From contig NC_071624.1 in NCBI RefSeq assembly GCF_014839835.1, forward strand, positions 20,293,675 to 20,357,674: a stretch of DNA of 64,000 bases. The letters are read 5' to 3'. The notes under the pieces were generated by a model. The model saw only the letters and a program-made list of their open reading frames with translations. It searched no databases and was not told where the DNA came from. The DNA comes from Dryobates pubescens. Taxonomy: Eukaryota; Chordata; Aves; Piciformes; Picidae. Positions within the stretch are counted from its first letter, which is position 1; every line of letters starts with the position of its first letter. Shown piece by piece: positions 1 to 10,724 of the stretch. A program made the translations under genes and the position numbers.

Positions 1-404
1 ATGCTGGCACCCTCTTTCCTCCTTTTTTCCCTCCTCCTCTTGTCCTCCAGCTGTGCCCAGGGTTGGTGCTGCCACTGCTGCCTGCAGCCAGGGCAGTGTG
101 GTGACAGTTCCCACAGTGTGCCCTGCCACCTGCACTCAGCCTCTGAAGCTCAGGGAGCTCTGGAGCACTGGGGTGTGCTGCTGCATGGCAAAGCTCAGAG
201 CACCCAGCTGGGGCTGTCCCCAGAGAGCTGGGCCTGGGCTCCCCCCGCTGCAGCCAGCCCTGCACAGGGGGCTGGGGCTCCAAGCTGAGAGGGGGCAGGT
301 TTGGGGTTATTTTCTTGAGGGGTCCTTTCCTTCCCCTCACTCATCTCCTAGCTCCTTTACAGTTCTGTCCCTGATGCTTTTAGACCTTTAATTTCCTGAT
401 CATC
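1..404. other. Unassigned non-coding stretch
   Basis: Low-complexity G/C/T-rich sequence. The 95-codon frame opening at base 1 has no recognisable domain and no homologue I know. I see no repeat family or splice-flanked exon here. Confidence 0.5.
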
Positions 405-600
405 TAAACAGGAGGAGGAAATTCTTGATGTGGAGGGTGCTGGAGGCCTGGAGCAGGCTGCCCAGAGAGGTTGTGGAGTCTCCTTGTGTGGAGAGCTTCC
501 AACCCCCCCTGGGCATTGTGGTGCTGGGCATTGTGCTGTGGGTGCCCTGCTGGAGCAGGGTGAGCTCCAGAGCTTTGTTCCAGCCCCCACCGTGCTGGGA
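405..600 (+). repeat. CR1 LINE 3' fragment
   Basis: Sense-strand CR1 3' region with the phrase 'ctggagcaggctgcccagag' followed by the tail part. The terminal octamer repeats are lost. The copy is severely 5' truncated. Confidence 0.85.
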
Positions 601-904
601 GTCTGGGATAAATGACCCAGACTGGGAGGGCTCCCTAGGATGGAGAGTGTTGGTGAGGATTTTTAGCCCGAGGGAGGCTACAGGACACAGTGAGATCAGC
701 TCTTGATCTTTTGCTGGCTTGAAGGCTTTCATCTTGCCCTTTCTGTCCAGCCTGTGACCTCCATGCACATGCTGATGCTGCTCTTCCATCCATAGGCTGC
801 TTCTGAACTCAGGGTTGGAAGCTTCATCTCTTGACAGCAGGCAGGAGGTGGCACACACAAGGGCCAAGGTGCCTGCAGGGCTGTAGGGCTTCACTGCTGC
901 ACTC

Positions 905-1130
905 AGCAGCACTGCACAGTGAGGCTGGGGAGGCACTGGCACAGGCTGCCCAGGGATCTGCCTGAGGCCCCATCCCTGCAGACATTCAGGATCAGGCTGG
1001 ATGTGGCCCTGGGCAGCCTGCTTTAGCAGGAGGTGTCCCTGCAGCTGCAGGGGGTTGGATGCATGGCCTGGGAGGGTCCCTTCCAGCCCAGTGCAGTCTG
1101 TGAAGCTGTCAGCCCAGTGACCCCAACCCA
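905..1130 (+). repeat. CR1 LINE 3' fragment
   Basis: A sense CR1 3' end: 'ggcacaggctgcccagg', then a 'caggctggatg' stretch, then 'gagggtcccttccagccca'. It is more diverged than most copies in the window. Confidence 0.85.
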
Positions 1131-1889
1131 GCAAAGCACAGCAGAGCTTCCCCTGCAGCTTGGGGTGCCCTGAGCCTGCCCCTGGGGAGCCTGGGCCTGG
1201 ATTCTCAGTCTGCAGAACTGGGATCAAGGACACCATCACCTCTGGTTCCTACATCATCAGCTTGTTGTTTCTGAGGCTGATCCTGAGGGCCTGGGACTCT
1301 CTCCCCTCATTGTTTGTGCACGGGGACAGCTGCCTGAGGGCTGTGCTGGTGTTCCCCCTCTGCTGCCTGCAGGCTGGCTTGCTGGTTCCCAACAGTTCCA
1401 GAGCTGGGCTTTGCTGCTGGTGCCTTCTGCTGCCCACCTCTGCCCTGAGACCTCCCCTTGCTGTCTTCAGCACCTTGAGTGCTGAAGTGCCCAGGCATGG
1501 TCCCCAGCCCCACAGCTCACCTGCACACAGTGGCAGGTTGGGCAGTGACATTGTCAGTAATTGATGTTGTTAAGGAGACCTGTAATTATCATCAGCCCCT
1601 GGTGACTGCTCTGGGCTTGTGCTCTGCACTGCCCTTATCCAGGAGGTAAATCCTGCTGTGTCTGTGTCTCACCAGCTCTGTGCTCAGCACTTCCTGAGGG
1701 CATGGGCCCCACAGCCTGACCCATGCCCCAAGCCTGTGCCTGGACTCTGCTGCCCTGAAGTGGAGATTGAAGCACTCAGTGAAGGAGGGGGAAATGGAGA
1801 TGGGGACCCCAGGGAGGCTCTGGACACTGTCCCATGACACACACGTGGGTTAGATGAGTGGGCAGAGCGGGGTGGAACTGACTGGAGGA
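1131..1889. other. Unassigned stretch
   Basis: About 760 bases without a repeat or gene that I recognise. Open frames on both strands are short and unconvincing. Confidence 0.4.
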
Positions 1890-1975
1890 TTGAGCCCAGT
1901 CCTGCCCCCTGGGGCACAGCACAAGCTGCAGGCCTCCAGCTGCACTGCTGATCAGTACTGCTGAGCTCTGTCTCC
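1890..1975 (-). repeat. CR1 LINE internal fragment, antisense
   Basis: It resembles the antisense CR1 interior seen at 34480-34560 ('ctgcaggcctccag', then 'gagctctgtc'). Directly after it lies a CR1 piece in the opposite orientation, so this is a nested or rearranged pair. Confidence 0.6.
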
Positions 1976-2270
1976 TTCAGCATCTCCATCAATGGCCTGG
2001 ACAAAGGCTTGGAGTGCAGCCTCAGCCAGCTGCTGATGGTCCCAGGCTGGGAGCAGTGGCTGACAGCCCTCAGGCTGTGCTGCCATCCAGCCAGGCCTGG
2101 CCAGGCTGCAGAGCTGGGCACAGGGAACCTCATGGAGCTCAGCAAGGGCAAGGGCAGGGTCCTGGCCCTGGGGAGGAACAACCTCCTGCAGCAGCACAGC
2201 TGAGGGGGGACCTGCTGGGAAGCAGCTCCAAGGAGGAGAGCAGGAGCAGCTGCAGGGGGGGTGTGGAAAA
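1976..2270 (+). repeat. CR1 LINE, ORF2 C-terminal part
   Basis: Sense CR1 from the end of the reverse-transcriptase ORF: 'gcagggtcctggccctgggg', then 'aggaacaacctcctgcagca'. It stops before the 3' end. Confidence 0.8.
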
Positions 2271-2529
2271 GGAAGCCTGGTGAGGGCAGGAGGTGGCTGC
2301 AGCTCAGTGAAGGGGCTCCCAGGATGAGATTTGATTCCTTAGTGACTGCAGGGGGGAGCTGGTGGCAGGGAGTTTGTGTTCCTTCGGCACAGCTCCACAG
2401 CCTGAAGCCAACAGCAGCTCTGTGGCAGGGGCTGAAGGAGGCTTTTCTCCACCTCTGAGGTGTGAGGCCAGAGCTCATTTTGCTCTCTCCAGCTCGGTGC
2501 TTTCTCTCTCACATCTCCCTCTCCCAGGA

Positions 2530-2660
2530 GGTGTTCCAGGCCAGGCTGGATGAGGCCTTGAGCAGCCTGGGCTGGTGGGAAGTGCTCCTGCCCATGGCAG
2601 GGGGTTGGCACTGGGTGGTCCTTAACCAACCCATTCTGTGATTCTCTGATTCAATGATCT
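2530..2660 (+). repeat. CR1 LINE 3' end
   Basis: Sense CR1 tail: 'ccaggctggatgaggcctt', 'cccatggcagggggttgg', ending 'ccattctgtgattctctga', the typical CR1 terminal octamer region. Confidence 0.9.
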
Positions 2661-2934
2661 TGGCCATGGAGCTTTGCCTGCCAGCCCAGGGGCTTCATCC
2701 CAACCCTGCAGAGCTTCAGGCTCGCTCTGAGGGTCCCAGCTGCCCTCACTTGTGCTCAGAGCCCCACACCAGCTGCAGTAACCAACATCCCATAGCACAG
2801 GCAGGTATGTGAGAAGCTGTTGCATGGTGGAGGTCATCCTTTGGTGGTGCAGCTGGTGCAAGAGCTTCAGAAACCAGCACAGCAAGGATTGTGGTCTCCC
2901 CAGTGCTGCTGTGTGAGTTCAGAAGGATCATTGA

Positions 2935-3010
2935 TGGTCCTGGACACCTTCATCAGTGATGTTCATGGTTGGACTCAATGACCTTAAAAGCCTTTTCCAA
3001 CCTGAATGCT
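2935..3010 (+). repeat. CR1 LINE tail remnant
   Basis: A short sense tail: 'ggttggactcaatgacctt', then 'aaaagccttttccaacctga'. This is a different CR1 subfamily type from the J2-like copies around it. Confidence 0.8.
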
Positions 3011-3289
3011 TCTAGGCCTAGAGCCCACATTCTGTGTGCTCATGGCTGCTCAGTGTTGCTGCTCTGCTGCAACCACAGATGGTCCTTCCTGTGGCCAGGT
3101 AGCCTCCCCTCTGTGCTGGGTGCTGACAGCAGGAGGGGCAGGGTCCTGCCAGCTCCCAGGGGCTGGGGAGCTCCCCAGAGTCAAACCAGTTCCAAAGGCA
3201 GGGCTGTGCTGCAGTGCTGGGGGGTCCTGCTGAAAGCCTGAGCACGCTGTGGGTGCAGCAGGAATGCTGAGGCCAGGAAGCAGGGAGAG

Positions 3290-3480
3290 GGCTTCTGGAC
3301 CTCAAACTTCTCCACTTTACCAGGGAGGTGCTGGAGTCACCTTCCCTGGAGGTGTTCAAGAAAGGTGTGGCCATGGCTCTTGGGGACAGGGATGGATGGC
3401 CACGGTGGGGTTGGGTTGGTGGCTGGACTGGGTGACCTCAGAGGGCTTCTCCAAGCCAAACGCTGCTGTGATTCTGTGCT
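3290..3480 (+). repeat. CR1 LINE 3' end
   Basis: Sense CR1 with 'gaggtgctggagtcacctt', 'ggtgttcaagaaaggtgtgg' and a tail ending 'gctgtgattctgtgct'. Confidence 0.88.
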
Positions 3481-3639
3481 CACATTTGCAGTGTTGTTTG
3501 CTGAGGCTTCCTTCCCTGGCCCACAGCCTCCTACAGAAGGCCATGCTCTGATCAGGTCCCCCCCAGCCCGAGTGAGCCTGGACTGTCCTCTGGCCCTGTT
3601 GCTCTGAACACAGCCTGCCATGGGAGCAGGGCAGGGAAG

Positions 3640-4030
3640 GAGCTCAGGAGCTCCTTTCCCCTGGCCTGCCCCGCAGCCAGCTGTGCTCAGAGTGGCTGCT
3701 GGCAGCCCAGGCCCTCAGCCAGTGCCCACAGGAGCATCCCAGCCCCCGAGTGAGCTCCAGAGGAGATGAGCTGTGGGCCGTGGGGATGGGGCTGCTGCCC
3801 TGTGCTGTCCTGCTGCTGCTCTTTGTGACTCCCCTGCCTGCCCCTGCTGTGCTTGGGTCTCTCGCTGCCTCGGTGTGCCCCTGCCCTGTGCCCCAGCATG
3901 GTGACCTGCACTCAGTACTGTAATGGCAGGGCTGTTACTCTGTACATACTGTACCATGAAGAGAGAGGATATTTTTTGCATGCTTTTGTACTCCAGACCT
4001 GAAGATGACAATAAAGGCCCCGAGACCACG
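3640..4030 (+). other. Candidate 3' end (3' UTR) of an unidentified transcript
   Basis: Non-repeat sequence that becomes T/A-rich around 3930-4010 and carries a canonical AATAAA at 4010-4015, followed by GC-rich DNA. The tract 3940-4015 reads like a conserved vertebrate 3' UTR end. I could not tie it to a gene: no coding exon was recognised upstream, and the expected left neighbour in this synteny block is unclear. Orientation rests only on the polyadenylation signal. Confidence 0.4.
4010..4015 (+). promoter_or_regulatory. Polyadenylation signal AATAAA
   Basis: A canonical hexamer at the end of a T/A-rich tract, just before an abrupt shift to GC-rich sequence. No T-rich downstream element is obvious. 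Confidence 0.5.
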
Positions 4031-4289
4031 CCGGCTGCGAGCGGTTCCTGGCGCCGCGGGGCCGCTCCGGCCTGCCCACAGCTGCCCAGCAGGGCCCAGC
4101 CCGGGGCACAGGGCTGCCCCTGCCCAGCAGGAAAGCACCTGGGGAGTGCTGACTGACAGTGCCTGAGGATGAGCCAGGCTGGGCTCAGCAGTGTGCCCTG
4201 CAGGATGCATCCAGGCCGGCAGCGGCAGTGCTGTGGGCAGCAGGAGCAGGGCAGGGACTGTGCCCCTGGGCTGGGACTGGGGAGGCTGC

Positions 4290-4795
4290 ACCTTGGGTAC
4301 GGGGTTCAGTTCTGGGCCCTCACTCCAAGGAGGACACTGAGGGCTGGAGCAGGTCCAGAGAAGGGCAACAGAGCTGGGGAAGGGTCTGGAGAACAGGGCT
4401 GGGGAGCAGCAGCTGAGGGAGCTGGGGGTGCTCAGCCTGGAGCAGAGGAGGCTGAGGGAGACCTCATTGCTCTCTGCAGCTCCCTGAGAGGAGGCTGGAG
4501 CCGGGTGGGGGTTGGGCTCTGCTCCCTGCTCTCAGATGATAGAAGGAAAGGAAATGTCCTCAGACTGTGCCAGGGGAGGCTTAGGTTGGGGATGAGGGAA
4601 AATGTCTTTGCTGCAAGAGTGGTCAGGGACTGGCAGAGGCTGCCCAGGGAGGTGGTGGAGTCCCCATGCCTGGAGGTGTTCCAGAAAGCTGTGGCCATGG
4701 CACCTGAGGACAGGGTTTGATGGCCAGGGTGGGGTTGGGTTGAGGGTTGGACTCAATGATCTTAGAGGCCTTTTCCAGCCCTCTTTGTGCTTTTA
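4290..4795 (+). repeat. CR1 LINE 3' portion
   Basis: About 500 bp of sense CR1 from 'gttcagttctgggccctcac' through 'gaacagggctggggag' to the tail 'gactcaatgatcttagaggc'. It is one of the more intact sense 3' ends here. Confidence 0.92.
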
Positions 4796-5344
4796 GCCAC
4801 AGCAAAGAGGCTTAGAGGGCTACTTCCAGGTGTTTCATCCCTCCCTGTCCCTGCTGGGCTTTCCCCTGGGCAGAGGCTGATGGATGTGTCCTGCTTTGGT
4901 ACCACCCCAGGAGCTGTCACAGCCCCATGCTGCAGTGGGACCTGTGAGGCTGCCTTCCCTTCATTGCATTTGCTTCCAGAGAAACCTTTTAGCCTCCTCC
5001 TTTTCCCCACTGGGTTTTCAGTCCTGTTTCTGGCACACCAAGGGCAAGTTAGTGCCTGAAGAGAAAAAACCCACCCCAGGGCCAGGCCATTCAGTGCTGC
5101 AGGATCCTGAGTGGCCAAGCTGTAGCAGGTAAGGAAGGTGATGTGCTGCTTGGTGCTGGGGGAGAACAGATTTGTGTGATAAGGTCAGAAAAACATGGCC
5201 AGATGTGCCCCAGTGCCATGGCAACAGGGCTGAACCTGCACCAGTGCAGAAAGAAAACTGCTGGGGAAGAGGGCCTGGCTCAGGGTGCAGATGGGGACAT
5301 GGAGGACTTGTTAAGAGAGAAAACCTTCTGCTGGCTTAACTCCA
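4796..5344. other. Unassigned stretch
   Basis: About 550 bases between two CR1 copies. No exon, RNA gene or repeat family is recognised. Confidence 0.4.
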
Positions 5345-6085
5345 GACCCCCAGCATGGAGGGGCTGGAAGGGACCTCTGGGGATCACTCAGCCCAACCCC
5401 TGCTCCAGCAGGGCACCCACAGCACAATGCCCAGGAGCACAATGCCCAGGGGGGTTGGAAGCTCTCCACACAAGGACACTCCACAACCTCTCTGGGCAGC
5501 CTGCTCCAGGCCTCCAGCACCCTCACAACAAACAACTTTCTCCTCCTCTTCACATCCAACCTCCTGGCTTCCACTCTGTGCCCCTTGCTGCCCCTTGTGC
5601 TGTCCCTGGGCACCACTGAGCAGAGTCTGGCCCCAGCCTCTTGCCCCCCACAGCTCCTTGAGCTCTTGCTGAGCATTGCTCAGCTGCCCTCTGGGGCTGC
5701 TCTTCTGCAGGCTCTCAGCCCCAGGGCTCTCAGCCTTTGCTGCTCCCAGAGCTGCTCCAGGCCCCTCAGCAGCTTTGCAGCCTGCCCTGGACTCTCTCCA
5801 GCAGTTCTCTGTCTCTCTTCAACTGGGGAGCCCAGACATAGACCCAGGACTCCAGATGTGGCCTCCCAAGGGCAGCAGAGGTGGAGGAAGAATTCCCTTG
5901 ACCTGCTGACCACTCTTCCTAATGCACCCCCAGGACACCTTTGGCTTTCTTGGCCACAAGGACACATTGCTGCCCCATGTGCAACTTGTCACCCCCAGTA
6001 CTCCCAGGCCTCCTTACCAGGAGCACCTCCTCTCATGCCAGCTGGGTCAATCCCCAAGCTCTGTGCCAGGGAGCAAATGAAATAC
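5345..6085 (-). repeat. CR1 LINE, antisense, about 740 bp
   Basis: The antisense copy begins with the 3' end ('ggggctggaagggacctctg') and continues into sequence upstream of the 3' UTR ('tggccacaaggacacattgc'). Near-identical modules recur at 33875, 52965 and, in sense, 7665 and 63600, so this subfamily was very active. Confidence 0.93.
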
Positions 6086-6299
6086 TGAATATCACATAGC
6101 TGCTGTCCCATGGGGATGTGGTGTCTGGTCCCATCTCAGTGGGTCACATCACTGCCACCATCCTTTATCTAGCCTCAGGACATGGTTGCTGCTGTGTCCC
6201 AGGACAGGAGATGCCCCCAGCTGCCCCCATCCTGTCTGGAAAGGGTTTTCCCTGTGCATTTCTGCTTGTTTGAGGATCTGGCTGGGAACTCAACTTGGG

Positions 6300-6775
6300 G
6301 GCTGAGACAGGTGATGCTGGGTCCAGTTCTGGGCTCCCCAGTTCAGGAAGGACAGAGACTTGCTGGAGAGGGTCCAGCAAAGGGCTAGCAGGATGCTGAA
6401 GGGGCTGGAAGAGCTCTGATGGGGAGAGACTGAGAGGGTTGAGTCTGGAAAAGAGCAGCCTGGGGGGGATCTCATCAATGCTGCTCAGTCCTTCCAGGGT
6501 GGGTGCCAGGAGGATGGGGCCAGGCTTTGTTCAGTGGGGCCCAGGGACAGGACACAAATGAACCCAGGAGGAGAAAGTTGTTTGGTGTGAGGGTGCTGGA
6601 GGCCTGGAGCAGGCTGCCCAGAGAGGTTGTGGAGTCTCCTTCTCTGGAGAGCTTCCAGACCTGCCTGGACATGTTCCTGTGTGCCCTGCCCTAGGTGCCT
6701 CTGCCTTGGCAGAGGGCCTGGACTCAGTGACCTGCACAGGTCCCTGCCAGCCCCTCCCGTTCTGTGGTGCTGTGA
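6300..6775 (+). repeat. CR1 LINE 3' portion
   Basis: Sense CR1 from 'gtccagttctgggctcccca' through 'ctggagaggg' to 'cccagagaggttgtggagtc', ending near 'ctgtggtgctgtgaatgg'. Confidence 0.9.
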
Positions 6776-7664
6776 ATGGCTCAGAAGCTGCTGCCCCTCC
6801 TTTCCTCACCGGTTCAGAATGGAGTCCCTGAGCAGTAAATGAGCACTTTGGTGCTTATTGCAGTATCCATTCAGGGCTGGCTTCTGCTGCTGCCTTCCAC
6901 CAAACAGTAATTATTAGCAATTAAGGTGCCAGGAGGCAATAGTGCTGTGAGCTGTGTAAGCAGCACTAATAACAGCCCAGGAGGGACAACTGAGGCAAAG
7001 CAGCAGGAGAGTTTCCTTCTCCAGGGAAATGAGAGAAGAGAAACTCCCCAGGAGCTGGTGTGCAGGAGCTGTGGCTGCCTGGGCAGTGAGGATGTTGGGC
7101 AGGGAAGCTGCTGAGGGGAAGGCAACACAAATAATCAGAGCTGCTGGTGGGTGCAGAGGCACCAAGCAAAGGGTGAGGGTGAGGGATGGTTGGGTCCAAA
7201 GGGGAGCAGCAGCACGTGGCAGCATCCGAGCAGGGAAGTGAGCTCCAGCAGCTCAGTTTGCCTGCACATTATTGCTCTTGGTTTGCTTGCTGAAATGAAG
7301 TTTTCTCTGATGATTTCCATCAGCAGAGGGGAAGATGTTCCTGCTGGGTCTGATGTGTGTCCTTGCAAGCAGCAGGTTTGGGTCTTGGTAAGCTGTTGCT
7401 GCCCAGGCTTTGGGCACAGAGCAGCTCTAAATGGGTGGTGGGTTTAAGGCAGAAGCCTAAGGCCTTAGCTGCAGCCAAGGGGGACTTAAACCAACCTGAG
7501 TCACCTCTTGGCATGGGAAGGTTGGCCTTGAGAGCCACGACTGCCACCTGTGGTTAGAAGGATGGATGTGGGGCCAGGATGAGCAGCCAGGGCAGCACCC
7601 AGAGCTGAGCTGTGTGGGGGGATGAGGTTACTCCTGCCCCTGGTGATAGGCATCAACCCCCAGA
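6776..7664. other. Unassigned stretch
   Basis: About 890 bases of unique-looking, moderately A/T-richer sequence. Open frames are short and I recognise no exon. Confidence 0.4.
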
Positions 7665-8135
7665 TGCCCTGGGGAGGAACAACCTCCTGCAGCAGCACAG
7701 CTGAGGGGGGAACCTGCTGGGAAGCAGCTCCAAGGAGAAGGAGCTGGGAGTGCTGGGGGACAACAAGGTCCCCATGAGGCAGCAGTGTGCCCTGGGGGCC
7801 AAGAAGGCCAAAGGGGTCCTGGGGTGCACGGAGAAGAGTGTGGGCAGCAGGGCAAGGGAGGCAGAGTCTTATTCATAGTGCAACAGACACAAAGTGGAGC
7901 CCAGGAGGTTGGATGTGAAGAGGAGGAGAAAGTTGTTTGTTGTGAGGGTGCTGGAGGCCTGGAGCAGGCTGCCCAGGGAGGTTGTGGAGTGTCCTGGTGT
8001 GGAGAGCTTCCAACCCCCCCTGGGCATTGTGGTGCTGGGCATTGTGCTGTGGGTGCCCTGCTGGAGCAGGGGTTGGGCTGGGTGATCCCCAGAGGTCCCT
8101 CCCAGCCCCTCCATGCTGGGGTTCTGGGTTTCTGA
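7665..8135 (+). repeat. CR1 LINE 3' portion
   Basis: Sense CR1 beginning at the ORF2 end ('gaggaacaacctcctgcagc'), passing through 'ccaagaaggccaaaggggtc', and finishing with 'gatccccagaggtccctcc'. It is the sense counterpart of the antisense copy at 5345. Confidence 0.93.
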
Positions 8136-8704
8136 GCAGACACAGCCCCAGGAGGTGTAACCCCTTTATAAACTTCATCTTTGATTGCTGTCCACATTGC
8201 TCCTCACCAAGCTGCACCACAAGCTCCAAGGCTTCCCTCCACAAGGGCTGTCTGGTCACACTCCCTCTCTCCCCTGGTTTCATTCTGGGGCAGATCTGAT
8301 CTGTGAGAGTGATCCCTTTGGTGCCAAATGTCTTCACCACCTCCTCCTCCAGCAGAAAGAAACCATCTCCTCTGCTCTGTCCTAAAGCAGTTTCCAGGGA
8401 GGTTGACCAAGCAGAGCCAGGAGCCATCAGCACTCAGGCCCTGGCTGAGTTTCTTCACTCAGGTAAATCAATGCCACGCCTCTGATGCCAGCTGAATGCC
8501 CCTCTGGTGCCACATTTGTCCCCATTTGGGGGCTGGGGTGCAGGGGGAGTCAGCAGCAGGGCAGCTCCATAGCCCCCATGGAGGCATTCAGCCTGTGATG
8601 TGCAAACAGCAGTGAGGAGCTGCTGTGCACAGCCAGCAGGGCAGCTGGCACCACTGTTTGCCTCACTGTGCCCAGCTGTGCCCAGCTGTGCCCAGCCTGT
8701 CCAG
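8136..8704. other. Unassigned stretch
   Basis: About 570 bases with no recognised element. A short imperfect repeat of 'cccagctgtg' lies near 8668-8695. Confidence 0.35.
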
Positions 8705-9165
8705 AAACCACAGAATGGGTTGGAAGGAACCACAAAGCTCATCCTGTTACAGCCCCCTGCCATGGGCAGGGACACCTCCCACCAGCACAGCTTGCTCAAG
8801 GCCTCATCCAGCCTGGCCTTGACCACCTCCAGGCAGGAGGCAGCCACAGCCTCCCTGAGCAGCCTGTGCCAGAGTCTCCCCAGCCTCACTGCAAAGAATC
8901 TCTTCATAATCTCCAACCTAAATCTGCCCTGATCTACTTTCAGACCATTGCCTCTCATGCTGTCACCACAGATCCTGGTACAAAGTCCCTCCCCAGCTCT
9001 CCTGGAGCCCTTCAGGTACTGGGAGGTTGCTCTGAGGTCTCCTTGGAACCTTCTCTTCTCCAGGCTGAACAGCCCCGGCTCTCAGCCTGTCCTGGTAGGA
9101 GAGGTTCTCCAGCTCTGATCATCCCCTTGGCATCTCTGTTTCTTTGGGCAGGGCAGGGTTTCAGG
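8705..9165 (-). repeat. CR1 LINE 3' portion, antisense
   Basis: Antisense copy starting 'ccacagaatgggttggaagg' and running to 'tgtcctggtaggagaggttc'. Confidence 0.93.
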
Positions 9166-9299
9166 GCTCTGCTGGGAACTGCTTGGCCTGGAGCAGCCAA
9201 AGCCCAATGGAAGAAATGTTGTGGTGTAACAGAGGGTTTCATTATTGTGGTGGTGCCTGAGCAGCTCCTCCCTGCCCTGTTGGTAACCTCAGCCCTGCT

Positions 9300-9465
9300 G
9301 TGGGTGAGGATGGAGAGGTCCCTGGAGGTGTTTCAGAAACCTGTGGCCATGGCCCTTGGGGCCATGGTTTAGTGGCCATGGTGGTGCTGGGTTGATGCTG
9401 GACTGGATGATCTCAGAGGCCTTTTCCAACCCAAACAGTTCTGATTCAATGGGTTGGGTGAGGAC
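9300..9465 (+). repeat. CR1 LINE 3' end
   Basis: Sense tail: 'gtccctggaggtgtttcaga', then 'gactggatgatctcagaggc' and 'acagttctgattcaatggg'. Confidence 0.88.
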
Positions 9466-9483
9466 TATGAACAAGTTTAAGGC

Positions 9484-10230
9484 ATAGATTTTGCTGCCTT
9501 TTGCCCCAAAGCCTGTGCTGAGATGTCCAGGCCTGGGTCAGGTCTCAGTGGGCACAGCCCCTGCCCCCTCAGGCACACCTCTGAAGGTTATCTCATGACT
9601 TGGAGCACCAGGGTGGAGAACTGGTCTGGAGTCAGAGCTGCTCAAGGGTCTCAGCCAATAAAATGTCAGTTGGAGCCTTTCTGGTGAGTCCTTTGCGTGA
9701 GCCTCTGGGCTGCAGGCAGCTGGGGCAAGGCAGAGGTGGGGAAAGCAATCCCTGAGGAGACAGCACTAAGGCAAGCTGCTGCCAGCAGTGTGTCTGAGCT
9801 GCTGGGGAGCAGAGTGTGAGGTCAGGGTGTGCTCAGGGGCCCAGACAGGAAACTTGTGAAGGCTCTGGAGAACAGGGCTGGGGAGAGCAGCTGAGGGAGC
9901 TGGGGGTGTTGAGGCTGGAGAAGAGGAGGCTGAGGGAGACCTCCTTGCTCTCTGCAGCTCCCTGAGAGGAGGCTGGAGCCAGGTGGGGGCTGGGCTCTGC
10001 TCCCAAGGAACAAGTGAAGGATGAGAAGTGACCTCAAGGGGAGGTTTGGGTTGGGGATGAGAAGAAACTTCTTCACTGGAAGGGTTCTCAAAGAGTGGAG
10101 CAGGCTCCCCAGGGAGGTGGTGGAGTCCCCCTGCCTGGAGACCATGGTTTAACAGCAGATTGGTAGAGAATGGTCGGACTGGATGAGCTTGAAGGGCTTC
10201 ACCAAGCCCAGCCATTCTGTGGCTCTGTAC
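9484..10230 (+). repeat. Chimeric repeat (copy 1): unknown head joined to CR1 tail
   Basis: Bases 9484-9854 are a head unrelated to CR1, including an AATAAA at 9657-9662. Bases 9855-10230 are a sense CR1 3' end. The same head-plus-tail composite recurs at 21173-21915, about 95% alike by eye, with the same head/tail junction but unrelated flanks. Copy 1 has about 31 extra bases near 9812-9845 and a shortened CR1 tail. It may be a CR1-mobilised non-autonomous element, an LTR fragment carrying a CR1, or a segmental duplication. Confidence 0.75.
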
Positions 10231-10235
10231 ACTGC

Positions 10236-10724
10236 TGTGGTAGTTTGGGCTGGGTGCCCTCTGCTACAGGGGTGTTTCCTGTGTCCAGCAGTCCATCCCA
10301 GTGGGTGGACACAGGAAATTGGGCATTTCTACCATAATCCCTTGCACCACTATGAATGTTGCAGTGGGGTCTGGCACTTCCTCTTCCCTTCCCTCTCCGA
10401 CACTTGGTAACTGGGGGAGAGATCTCCTGGCCATGGGCCTGGTTGGGCCCAAGGCCACTGGGGGATGGGCAGGCTCAGGTCTGGCCAGCTGAGACCAGCC
10501 TAATAGTAGGGGGGGGGGGGTAGGGGGGGGCGCTGGGGGTTTTGGATGCACCCTCAGGTGGGGTTTGGGGTCTTTGTGGGTTTACTTTGGTTCCTTTCTT
10601 GTCACTGTTTCCTTTTGTGCACACTCACTGTTCTCTGCTTAAACTCTCCACTCTTTTGCAATCAGTTTGTCTGAGTCGTTACTTCTGCGTGTGGTGGGGA
10701 GGGGGTCTGCCCCAACCCATTACA
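10236..10724 (+). mobile_element. Solo LTR of an endogenous retrovirus (probably ERV-L-like)
   Basis: A 489-bp fossil starting TGTGG and ending TACA, with a G tract at 10509-10530. It is related along most of its length to the LTR at 28239-28757. The bases just outside ('actgc' and 'gctgc') match 4 of 5, consistent with a 5-bp target duplication. It lies immediately after a CR1 tail. No internal retroviral sequence is attached. Class is inferred. Confidence 0.7.

Noticed and set aside
400-1239. 279-codon minus-strand frame
   Set aside because: It crosses two sense CR1 fragments and matches only CR1 antisense reading such as PGQPVPVP-type strings.
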